Below, piece after piece: positions 43,699 to 53,240 of a stretch of 64,000 bases of DNA. How positions within the stretch are numbered: the stretch's first letter is position 1; each line of letters begins with the position of its first letter. The DNA is from Trichoderma breve. Lineage: Eukaryota; Ascomycota; Sordariomycetes; Hypocreales; Hypocreaceae. A program made the position numbers and the translations under genes. The stretch spans positions 6,758,001 to 6,822,000 of the forward strand of contig NC_079232.1 of NCBI RefSeq assembly GCF_028502605.1, written 5' to 3'. The notes beneath the pieces are model-generated. The model saw nothing but the letters and a program-made list of their open reading frames with translations. It did no database searches and was not told the DNA's origin.

Positions 43699-45224
43699 CT
43701 AACTGTCGCTAGCAATCATCTGAGCAGCTTGTTCGGCAACATTGTATTCGAATACTTTACGCGACGGTTTCGCCGCCATGTTGGGGAAGAAGCCTGCGGG
43801 GATTGTCAGCCGCCATTCAACAGTGATTGCGCGGAGTGACAACATGTCACCTACCAAGAAGCTTAAAGAATGAGTACATTGCATACTCTCGAATGATACC
43901 CATGTCGCGCTTGGTATTCTGAATCCTCTGCGCATTTTCCAATATCTCCGTGACGCGCGGCTTGCGGAGGTTGATGTATTGCCTTGCGGCCTTGGTGACG
44001 GCTTGTTTCCCAGTGACGGAACTGCTTGAGTCTGCTCGACCAAGCTGATGTGCTAGAAACATCACAAAGGATTCGCAGTCCTCTAACGCCTGCGACACAC
44101 CCTGTCCGGAGCTCGATGGGAGGGCATGAGCTGCATCTCCAAGTAAGACAACTCCATCACGCTCCCAGGTTGGCAGCGGTGGCGACGTCCAAGTGGGATA
44201 CATGTTTGTAACTCGAGCGGATTTGATGACTCGCTGAATGACTGGATCTTTCCATTGGGCGTGTCTCTCGCGCAGCCGGTTGGAGACGTCATTCATGTCG
44301 AGAGTACTGCGATCCGGGCACTGTTGGATTTCGTATGTGGACCACCAAGCCAGAGTCTCACCCGGCTTGGACACGGCGTAGGGAGATTCGCGGTTGGGAT
44401 CCGAAGGGTCGCTGTCCGAGAAAAAGTATCCAAAGAAGCCGTTGCCCCCAAAGATGAAGTTCATGGATCCATTCTCTACGAATTCTTCCAGGCCGGCTGC
44501 TGGGATGAAGCCTCCAATGCCGACAAGGCCCCTTTGCAAAGCACAGGCAGTTAGTACGGGATGATACATATAACGAATACTGTACTCACTCATAATGGGG
44601 AGGATATGGATCCTCTGACGCCTCGGGAAATAGAGCTCTCTTGACGATTGATTTGACACCGTCAGCACCAATCACTAAATCTGCTTCTATAGGGCCGCTC
44701 TCGTCAACAAATTGGACAATGTTTCGACCTTCCGGGTTGGCAACAACTTGCGACACTCGCTTATTGACAATGGCGGCGTCCGGAATGCGAGCACGCAGAG
44801 ATCTCCAGAGTGCATGACGGCTGCATGCAACCATGTTTAGCTTTTTCGGCTCACTGCCTGACTTGCTGGTGGTGGAGATGTTGGCGTCAATGGACATGAG
44901 CAAACTCCCATTCTTATTCTTCATGTTGGATCGCGCTGTGACATATCCATGGCGTGTCACATCTCGGAGGATGGCTTCATCAAGACGCTGAAGTACACCG
45001 AGCCCGTTGGGTGCGATGCCCACTCCGCCGCCGACAATGAGCGTGGACGAATGCGTCGGTCCTTCTTCTCGATCGTCTGACGTGACATCTTTGCCTGTGT
45101 CGTAGGCTTCATATATTGTGATTTCGTGGTCTTCAGTGGACGAGCTGCTCCTGGGGAGATGCTTCTTCAGTTCGAGGTACACTGCGCATCCGGCAATGCC
45201 AGCGCCTATGACGGCAATCTTCAT
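43699..45224 (-). CDS. FAD-dependent monooxygenase (salicylate hydroxylase-like)
   Basis: Predicted 468-residue group A flavoprotein hydroxylase acting on an aromatic or polyketide-like substrate with NAD(P)H and oxygen. Exons 45224-44590, 44531-43855 and 43793-43699 close in frame. The N-terminus has the dinucleotide fold VIGAGIAG. A second motif, DLVIGADGVKS, is the DG motif of this class. GDAAHALPSSSGQGVSQALE is the GD motif that contacts the FAD ribityl chain. The last exon restores a normal C-terminus (FFPNMAAKPSRKVFEY); without it the frame would stop early after LLGR. A Zn2Cys6 regulator gene follows upstream on the same strand, 630 bases away, suggesting a small catabolic or secondary-metabolite unit. 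Confidence 0.93.
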
Positions 45225-45854
45225 GGTGGTCGACAGGGCCTTAAATGCTGAATTACAGAAAAATGCTTTTCAGGGCTGCATGACTGGAGATATAACCAGA
45301 CGGGCAAGAAGGACGAAGAACAGAAATATATATGCATTCCTTTCGTGGTGCAATATCCAGAGCCCAAAACACCAGACCGGCTTCACTACACCAAGGCCGA
45401 ATCATCTCGGGAGAGCTTCATGATCAGTGGAGCCGCTAAATCGCAAAGCTAACCGAACAGAGTCAAGCAAGACTTCGGCATCGATGCGCATAGGCCAGAG
45501 ATCCATCACAAGGCCGCCTAATCAAGCATTGAGTTTGATCCAGGTAAATTGGCTGTGCTTGTTTCTCATGACCAAGCCCAAGCCAGTGGCAACACATATT
45601 ATTTCTCCGCACCCCAGGATCCAGCAGGATGAAGGAGGTTACCCTGATTCACCAATTTGGCTAGTGTTGCGATGGACAAGCCACTTGGGGGCAGTGCGGT
45701 TCCAGATGCCGTCGGTTGCGCTTCTCAATGTCATCCTCGGAGAAATTGCAAGACGACTAGTTGACGGGTCCATCAAGCTGGTAAGAAACGAAGGGGTTCG
45801 TTTTGGTGTAGTTCTGTGATTTAGTAACGTGGCAGCTGATGTATTTTACTGCCT
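45225..45854. other. intergenic
   Basis: About 630 bases between the monooxygenase start and the 3' end of the regulator. An open frame at 45427-45819 (+) has no recognisable features. This stretch should contain the monooxygenase promoter. Confidence 0.5.
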
Positions 45855-47488
45855 TCATTCAACGGGGTAATGGTCGAGAATATGAGCCGCCACATCGGCA
45901 AAATATTCGTGAGACGGCGAAGATATGTCGGCAAAGCCTTTGTTTTGACTGGTCTGCCCCTCTAGGATCTCCACAGCCACTACCCTTTGCCGCGAAGAAG
46001 GACTCCACAAGGCAACAGTCTTCAGCTGCTGGACTATCATGATAGAACTTCGGCCCGGTACAGCGCTAGGTGCTGCACTCGTCATTGCGTGTGCGAATAA
46101 GATTGACTGCGTATGATGTTGGATTCGTGAGATATACGAGGATGCTGTGGGAGAAACAAGGCACAATAGACGCAGCACGATGATGTTGGCCGTATCGTAG
46201 AGCGTGATTAATGCCGCTGATGGAATGTCGGTATATGGCAGCATGAAGTGACTTGGATCAGATGCATCGAGATCAGCATCAAGGATAGGATTTGGCCTCT
46301 CTTGTTCTTGTTGTTCCTGCCCAAAAGCGTATAGGAGTCCCTCCAATCGCCATTGGTGGATCTGGAGCCGTGTATCCTGGATGAGAATGTCGAGTTTGTG
46401 CTTCAGCTGGTGTGCTTTGTCGGCTGTGGATGTGATTAGACGGCTTGCGACTGACAAGCATCTTTCAACAGCAAAGAGAATGTCAACAAGCTTGTCGAAA
46501 ATCAGTTTTGGGTGGACCTTGAAAGGAATTGTCATCCATTCTGGCGAGGCAAAGGGGTGAAGCTCATTCTCGGCCATTGACGCTACAAACTGTCTCAGAG
46601 CAACGGTATTAGCATTGTTTCCTCGTTATAAGAGGACTCAAGCTTGTAAGAGAGAAAACAAAACGCACCGTTTGAAGCCGCAGATGGCTGAATATCTGAT
46701 GCAAGAATCCGCTTTGGCAGCGTTCAGGTCCCTGCGCTTCCAGCAACGAAGCCGCGCCTTTGATGTGCTTGAGCCAAGCCCTGGGACTAGTGCCCGCCAA
46801 CGTCTCAAAGTGGGTGAGCATGACGGCTGCGCATACAGAAGTCTCTGGAGATGATGACCCCAGCAAGAGTCGCAGGCTCTGCAGCGCCCTCATGTACCAT
46901 CGGCAGGCTTCGGTCTTGATAGACGCATCTCCCACAGCGGTGCCATAGCTGAGCATTGACGCAGCGCGGATGGAGCTTTGAACGGGAGATGGAGACGGAG
47001 AGGCGAGGAAATCGGGGAGCTCGTGCAACCAAATCCTAGAGCTACCTCCTGGTATAGGTAGAGGTGGTCTTACGGACCCAAAGAAACCGTCGATGAAGTG
47101 AGAGACGAAGAGCTGATCAAATGCACCGGCTGGGGACGGCTGTGACCTTGGCAGCTGCGAGAGATGAAGGTTGACGGCGCTGATTTGTGGCGATGGCTCA
47201 TGCTTCACCTTGATGATTGTGAGAGCATCAGATGAATCACGCAACGAAGCGCTGGGGACTGCATGAACGAAGAAGGTGTCTGTGAGAGCTCCGGGACATT
47301 TTAAGCCCATGTTGAGGCATCGCAGACACGCTGGGAGAGTCTCATCACACTACAAGAACAGGGATGGTATGAGTTACAAGGACTGAAGCTCTCATTATGA
47401 GTTGAATATCAACAGGCAGCAAGCGCACCTTTACTCTACGCTTCCGACACGTCGCGCAGCCTCTACTCCTCCCGGCGACATTGACCAT
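45855..47488 (-). CDS. Zn2Cys6 transcription factor
   Basis: Predicted 491-residue nuclear regulator in three exons: 47488-47429, 47349-46669 and 46589-45855. The first exon ends just before the third cysteine. Joined, the cluster has C11, C14, C21, C28, C31 and C38 with gaps 2-6-6-2-6 (GCATCRKRRVK, then CDETLPACLRCLNMGLKC). The middle contains helical Leu-rich segments and a TF-domain-like region (VCAAVMLTHFETL and WLKHIKGAASLLEAQGP). The C-terminal exon begins FVASMAENELHPFAS. It lies on the same strand directly upstream of the monooxygenase gene and is a good candidate for its regulator; that is inference. Confidence 0.92.
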
Positions 47489-48285
47489 GACGGCGACTCT
47501 TCGACTGTCTGCAAATCATGAGATGCAGTGTGCTGTCATGAGTCTCGATCAACTCACTTTTTGTTTGTACGCGTTTACACTAACAAATGGGATCAATGCT
47601 AAAACACCACGATCCGAGGATATCCCGGCTCTCGCCAGGCACACACTCACTTATCCAGGGATCTTCAGGAGAAACCCTGTCTGCCTCGCCTTGCCTCACT
47701 CTAGTCTCGTGCTGTTACTGCAAAAAACAAACGCACCATCGATCAGCCCTTCTCATCCTATCCCCGAACCGGACACGGTCCAACAGCTTCACCACCAGCT
47801 TCTCATGCTCACCCCCTGACCTGACCCTTTTTCGCCTCTTAAAGCTGCAGACCGACAGTTGACTATCCTCCAATGAGAAGCCGCAGGATGAGCTCCAGTT
47901 CTCCAAGCAATGCCTCCACCCAAACGATGATAGCCATGGGTTGCTCTGCCACGTCACTGGAACCGACAGGGCTGCTGTTGTTTTTGTTAGCACAGAGCAC
48001 CAGCTAATGGTAAGGGAGCAAAAGTGGAGCGGCGACGGTCAGATGCATCTCTTGCACGCTTTTTGGGCCGCGAAGCTCAATTCCACGACGTGATGCGTGT
48101 ATGACTGACTGATTGCGACTCATACTTTGCTCCATCTCCCCGCGATTACGGAGCCTTGTCGTCGTTCCTTTTCTTGCTCTCTGTTCCGCATTTGCGCTCC
48201 CGTCTTACCCCTGGATCTGCTTTCTCTTTCATACACACACACATCGTACATATCGTAAGGCACCCAAACTATCGGTCACATCACC
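47489..48285. other. intergenic between divergent genes
   Basis: About 800 bases. The last 150 are pyrimidine-rich with a CACACAC stretch just upstream of the next ATG, typical of a fungal 5' leader. No separate gene is seen. Confidence 0.5.
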
Positions 48286-49497
48286 ATGGGCGAAGACCTC
48301 CTGTCCTTTGTGTTCAAGGACAAACAGATCAAGGGCAGGGCCATTCGAGCAGCCGCAAAGCTCTTCGCCAATGCGGCCCCCATCGTCAAGACCATCGAGG
48401 CCGGCCATGGACTCATCAAGATTGGCGACACGCTGTCCAAGGCGAATGAGCTGGCCGGCAGGGTCAACGACTTTGCCCCCCGCGCAAACCAGATGGCCGA
48501 CGGCCTCAACAGATTCATCCCGGCCATGCAGGTCATGGGCCAGTCCATGTGCGACAGCGCCAGAATCTTTGCGTATTTTAGCATGATTGCGACGACGGTC
48601 AGGATCGGAATGAATATGGTCCAGACGTACCAGGGAATTCAGGCGCTACAGCTCATCGCCGCCAAGCTACAGGATATTTCAGTCAGCCTCGCAGCGCAAA
48701 CAGCTCTCATCGCCCAAAAGGAGTTTCCCGACTATGTGCACAGCATGATTCGGGAGCGGCTCATGCAGACGTCGGACGACGCAGCAGTAAATCACTGGTT
48801 CTTCCTCTGGCATCCCGACGACGATTGGTACCCCAAGTTCTTTCATCTCCTGGAGGAGAAGCCGCTGGGTACGAGGTTTTGCGGTTACACAAACCAGATT
48901 GACTCGGTATTCGTCTTTATGCTTGCAGCGAGACGGCGCATCACAGAGAACGAGTACAAGGCACGCCGGCGAGGACACCCCATGCGCCCAACGCGGCTGC
49001 ATCTCCTCGTTCCAGCATACCAACCCATCCTCGTCGCCGAAGCACTCAAGATTCCCGAGGAAATTGGCGACTTTGTCATGGAGGGCCGAATCAACAGCAA
49101 CAGGGAGTTTGTCTGGCTGAATCTGCCCGACGACCAGAGACACTATACCCTCAATATTGGCCAATGGATTCCGCCAAATCAGGGCTGGTTGACGTGGGCC
49201 GCGTCAAAGATTGGGCTGGGAGAGAAGTCGCCCAAGTTGCGGGAGCGTAGAGCTCTCGGCTACAGCCAGATCCCATTCGAGATTGAGGCCACGCCTTTGC
49301 CTGCGAATGAAGACGACGACGGGAGCAGTACCCTTGTGAACCCCTCAATTGCACCATCCGAGGTCAGCCTCACCCTTCGAGAAGAATCAGACAGAGACAG
49401 AGACAAGGACAAGGATAAGGATAAGGATAAAAGTCGGCGACAGTCAACACCATTGCATCAACGCGAGCGGCGGCATCGTAGTAGCAGACGGAATTGA
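48286..49497 (+). CDS. hypothetical protein with charged repeat tail
   Basis: Intronless 403-residue protein. Residues 1-110 are helical and alanine-rich (AAAKLFANAAPIVKTIEAGH), with a moderately hydrophobic segment near 95-115 (IFAYFSMIATTVRIGMNMV). The middle is Trp/Pro-containing and probably globular (NHWFFLWHPDDDWYPKFFHL). The C-terminus holds a DRDRDKDKDKDKDK run encoded by a GACAGA/GATAAG repeat and a basic Arg/Ser end. I recognise no domain. The start at 48286 has a good context (CATCACCATGG) and a leader of pyrimidines. No signal peptide. Its neighbours give no functional hint. Confidence 0.8.
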   Translation: MGEDLLSFVFKDKQIKGRAIRAAAKLFANAAPIVKTIEAGHGLIKIGDTLSKANELAGRVNDFAPRANQMADGLNRFIPAMQVMGQSMCDSARIFAYFSMIATTVRIGMNMVQTYQGIQALQLIAAKLQDISVSLAAQTALIAQKEFPDYVHSMIRERLMQTSDDAAVNHWFFLWHPDDDWYPKFFHLLEEKPLGTRFCGYTNQIDSVFVFMLAARRRITENEYKARRRGHPMRPTRLHLLVPAYQPILVAEALKIPEEIGDFVMEGRINSNREFVWLNLPDDQRHYTLNIGQWIPPNQGWLTWAASKIGLGEKSPKLRERRALGYSQIPFEIEATPLPANEDDDGSSTLVNPSIAPSEVSLTLREESDRDRDKDKDKDKDKSRRQSTPLHQRERRHRSSRRN

Positions 49498-50096
49498 ATT
49501 CCACGAAGACAGTTTCAAGATGAAAAGAGACGGAACATGGGCAAAGGATAACGGCAGAGGGCAAGGAATGGTTATGGGCATACATCACTCAATTCTTTTT
49601 TTTTCAATTTTTTCTTTTACCTTTATTACCATATCATGTTGCTAGTCGGACCCGAGACGGCACAAAGTCAGCCTGGAGTTGGAAAAGCCCAAGAGAGCGA
49701 ATACGAGAGATCTGGAATCTCCGCGTCATTTCACACAAACAGAACGACAGCATCGGTTGGAGTAAATAGAATTCATTCGGCATGAGATTGCGAAATCATG
49801 AAAGATTTGTTCAGCTTTATATATATATATACCATGGAAATGTTGTGCGGCCTAATTTCTTTTCTTCTCGCTTTCCTCTACTCTTCTTTTCGCGCATTTT
49901 TCTTTTTCTTTTTGACATATAAATCATCCTGAGAGACTTACTTTGCTCACCTACTCAACGAAACTCTTATTTCTTACATCACACCGGGTGTAGGATCACG
50001 TCCTTCCAGAGGAGCGAGCTGGAAGCCTGACGACGATCCCGATTCCGTTCCATTGTTGCCATGATGCCGTTTCTAGCTCCGCACTTCGGTTTCGAG
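49498..50096. other. intergenic, 3' flank
   Basis: About 600 bases, T-rich, with a short TA run near 49819-49830. No gene evident. Confidence 0.5.
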
Positions 50097-50513
50097 CTAC
50101 AATTCGTCTTGCCCGATTTGATCAAACAGGGAATTGTTCGCATCTTGCAACGCGTCGTACACGGACTTATCCTCGTAAAACTGGGAAGAATCCGTCGTAT
50201 TACATAGCCCGAGTTGCTTCTCGAAACCTTTTGCCGTAAACGCTAGTTGCTAACTGCCTACGACGGTGCTGTGGTAGGCAGATTTTGTAAAGTCTGCAAT
50301 GAGAATGCCGTTGTTCGAAAGAGACGGATTTATGACGACAAGCCCGAGAGGAGGTGAACAAGCCAGCTGGAAAGGGATGCAAGATTGCGTCTGTAGAGGC
50401 GTTTATCGTAAGTTCTTCCTCGTCTGTCGAGTTCAGCAGATGATGGGGTTCAAAATCGAGCTTCCGCCAGATGACAACGCCTTCCCTATCCCCAAAATAC
50501 AGCTTCAGTCCGG
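50097..50513 (-). pseudogene. decayed protein-coding fragment, unknown family
   Basis: From about 50513 leftwards one frame reads well (YFGDREGVVIWRKLDFEPHH, then TINASTDAILHPFPAGLFTS). Near 50348 the signal moves to another frame (LGLVVINPSLSNNGILIADF), which passes an in-frame TAG at 50250-50252 and continues (FTAKGFEKQLGLCNTTDSSQ, then FEDQ-like sequence) to a TAG at 50097. So at least one frameshift and one nonsense change break a once-coherent sequence. Its family is not recognised. Confidence 0.5.
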
Positions 50514-50934
50514 AAAACTCGCTCAACCTTCTAATATAGCACCTGGATGAGAGATTGAGCCACAAAACTGAAATGACTCGAGATCCAAGTCGACTCCAAA
50601 TCTAATTCGTTCCGAATGAGACTGCTCCAGCGTACCAGAGAGCTGACGAAACGAATCCAAGAAAATGTAAGATCAGTGGTCAAGGTCGAAAATCATCTTT
50701 CAATATATCCGTAGACGCAGGTCGGCTAGGCTTTAGGAATCTTTGGCTCATGCTCAGCGAGCCACTGGGCACGAAATGGGCAGCGCCGCTGGCACTTTTC
50801 AACCTTTTACTCACATGCTGCCCATCTTTATTTGCTCCTGTTTGCAGCAAGCTTTTCCCCTTTTCATAACACAACACATAGAGTTTTACACCTTCTCAGC
50901 TTCATCAACTTTGTCATCAACCAAACTGGGTGAA

Positions 50935-51434
50935 CTAGCTTTGAGCTCTGATATTTCGTCGTCGTCTGAAATAGGATCTGTAATTTTGATAAGGGGAATT
51001 GACCGACCCCGTGATCAGTCGATAGCCACCTTTCTCGTCATCCCCTCGACCTCTGTAGCCACCTAGGATCGGGGCCAGGTCTTTGTTCCCCCTAAAATAT
51101 CGTAGGCATTGTTTCTCTTGACTTATATGAATAGCTGAGGGGCTGTGACAATAACGGGAAAGTGATGACATCGCGAAGGCCGAGTCCGGCCGCATTTGAG
51201 TCATCGCATACATCAAACTCTCAACACCAGTCTGATGGTATAGTATTCATCTCTGTGTGTGAGACCATCGTTTGGAATCATGCTTGGCAAAATAGGTGGT
51301 TCGATAGGCGTTGTCACGGACCTCGATTGGTCCATTCCTAGATTCTGTAGTAATTTTTCTGCATATGCAGTTTGACTTGGTTCAAATGTCTTGTCGACAT
51401 AATTTTGTGAGAGTCTGACGATTGGTGATTAAGT
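50935..51434 (-). mobile_element. Ty1/copia retrotransposon relic (reverse transcriptase part)
   Basis: On the minus strand from 51434 a frame reads LSQNYVDKTFE, then YAEKLLQNLGMDQSRSVTTP. A frameshift near 51240 leads into GVESLMYAMTQMRPDSAFAM, then SSLSRYCHSPSAIHISQEKQ and CLRYFRGNKDLAPILGG. This order is typical of the C-terminal part of a copia-type polymerase: the thumb segment, the (S)LMYAMTQTRPDLAFA motif and the LRYLRG motif. Frameshifts and loss of the rest of pol show that the copy is dead. I did not find flanking long terminal repeats. Confidence 0.85.
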
Positions 51435-51933
51435 CGGGCTCGGCTTCCTGATATAGAAGAGAAAGAATTCCTCAGAACTAAATAGAAGAATCGAGAAACG
51501 TTATCGCGATGAAATGACCCTAGCTGTAATGGGGGCAGCACTGGCCAAGAATGACACAGCCTTAGCTTTACTTGCGATATGTTTTAGAAGATCTTATCAG
51601 TTCCAGGACCTACGACAGAGAAGGCCTTGCTTTCACCTTCAGAGAAACTTAGGTTTGATTCAGCCACTGTCCGGCTCACGGTTGGGGGCCGTAGGCATAA
51701 GCAAAGAGCGAGCATTTTGGCGAGATATTTTGCATCAGCAGGGTCCTCCAAACCAATGAAAGCCCGAAGAGTCTTATCTTCTTTGCTTCCGCGTGATAGT
51801 ATGCTGACTCAAGCTTGATGATCAAATGTTTCTGTAGCCTGTTCTCGCTCTGTGGTCCTTATAGTGGTCGGACGAGCTAGGTTTCCCGTGTTGGTATCCC
51901 CCCAGTCTCGTTAGAAGGTGCGTTCCCTAGCTG
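51435..51933. other. intergenic, degenerate flank of the copia relic
   Basis: About 500 bases with short broken frames; possibly the eroded upstream part of the same element, but no further domain can be read with confidence. Confidence 0.35.
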
Positions 51934-52560
51934 TCAACAAATAACCAGATCGTCTATCGGTTCCGTCGGCCTGTCGGTTCCCAAGCCTAATCTTGGCACT
52001 TTCGGTGCCTGTTTGGAGAAGAGCATCTTCAAGTGTGCCGTCTTTCCACTGTCGTCACGAGAAACATGGACCAGAAGCTTCAGTGAGCCCGACTCATTAA
52101 ATGACAGGACGTGCGATACGCGCTCCTCAGAAAAAGGGCCACATGACGAAAGCTGACGAAAACACAAGTGAATCGATGGTTTTGGGAGGTTGTTGGATCG
52201 AATCGAATGGCGAAACGGTCCCGTTAGATCTCTTGGAACCAAATGAATTCTTAGTTCCCCATTTCCGGAAGAGTTCCAAGACCGCGATGATTATCGCCTT
52301 GGAACACGATACAACTTGGTGGTCATGACCCATTTGGGGATCACTTCTTTGAATCAACTATCGCAACCCCGTTAGATCCCCGTGAATCAACTGCCATCTT
52401 GCATCCCCCAGTGCCGGGGGAGTTGTTAAATTCACCACCATGTTCGCCATTGAGCGTGAACATCGCCGTGCAATGATTTTAGTCCATTCTTCAATGAGGA
52501 GATCTCGTCTTCCTACATCAAAGGTGGTATGGCTTCCCTCTGGCTAGCGAAGAGGTATCG
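51934..52560 (-). pseudogene. possible decayed gene fragments, unknown family
   Basis: From about 52520 leftwards a frame reads FDVGRRDLLIEEWTKIIARR and stops near 52362. A second frame, 52242-51934, reads coherently over about 80 codons (FRQLSSCGPFSEERVSHVLS, then LLVHVSRDDSGKTAHLKMLF, ending DDLVIC). The two lie in the same orientation with a short gap and may be remains of one protein. Unrecognised. Confidence 0.3.
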
Positions 52561-53240
52561 CTGGCGAACCTGCCCGTCTGCTAATGCTCTGCTTTGTTTC
52601 CCACCCGGCCCCTAGATGACGCTTCGCCAAGCGGAAATCTCATGCTAATTTGAAAACTCTGACAGCTCGGATTTGCTCACCATGGTTGGGCACGCTCGTT
52701 ATAAGTCTTATAGTACGCACTGTGAAGGAGAGAGCAGCTGGATTTTCGGGCTTTCCGTCCCAATCAAAGCTACAATTCCCCGTAGACGGTGAGACGGGCG
52801 TTGAGCCTTCAGGAAGTCGCACCAAGTCGAAACGATTGACTACAGCATGGTCATCAGCGGCTCTAATAGAAAGCTATAAAGGCTTCAGCGTGTATGGACT
52901 TTGGAGGAGAATAGAGCGGGTAAAGGGGGCATGCCGCTCTAGTTTCACAGGGCCATTAGTCTGAGATACAATAGCAAGTTTGATCTGAACGTAATTGCTA
53001 AGGCGGAACTAAGCGGCGGGTGGTTTCTCGAAATCGATAAGCCTCGCTGGCAGCAAGATCAGTACAACCGTGCTTTTCGGCAGGCAGCAACAGATAAAGA
53101 GTTGCTGGATGGGACCAAACTGACCTCGTGGCTTTCGGTGGCATAGGATGGAACTACTGTCGCTCACAACTCTGTAATCCCTCGTCCATAGGTAGCCTGA
53201 AGCTTCGCTAAGAAGTCTTGGCAAGATTTCCAAGGCGAAC
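52561..53240. other. intergenic
   Basis: About 680 bases at the 3' side of the HET gene. No feature is recognised. Confidence 0.45.

Noticed and set aside
48679..49164. 161-codon minus-strand open frame
   Set aside because: Antisense to the intact 403-codon frame; composition is that of a reversed coding strand.
50900..51500. Long terminal repeats of the copia relic
   Set aside because: No pair of similar flanking sequences could be found by eye on either side.
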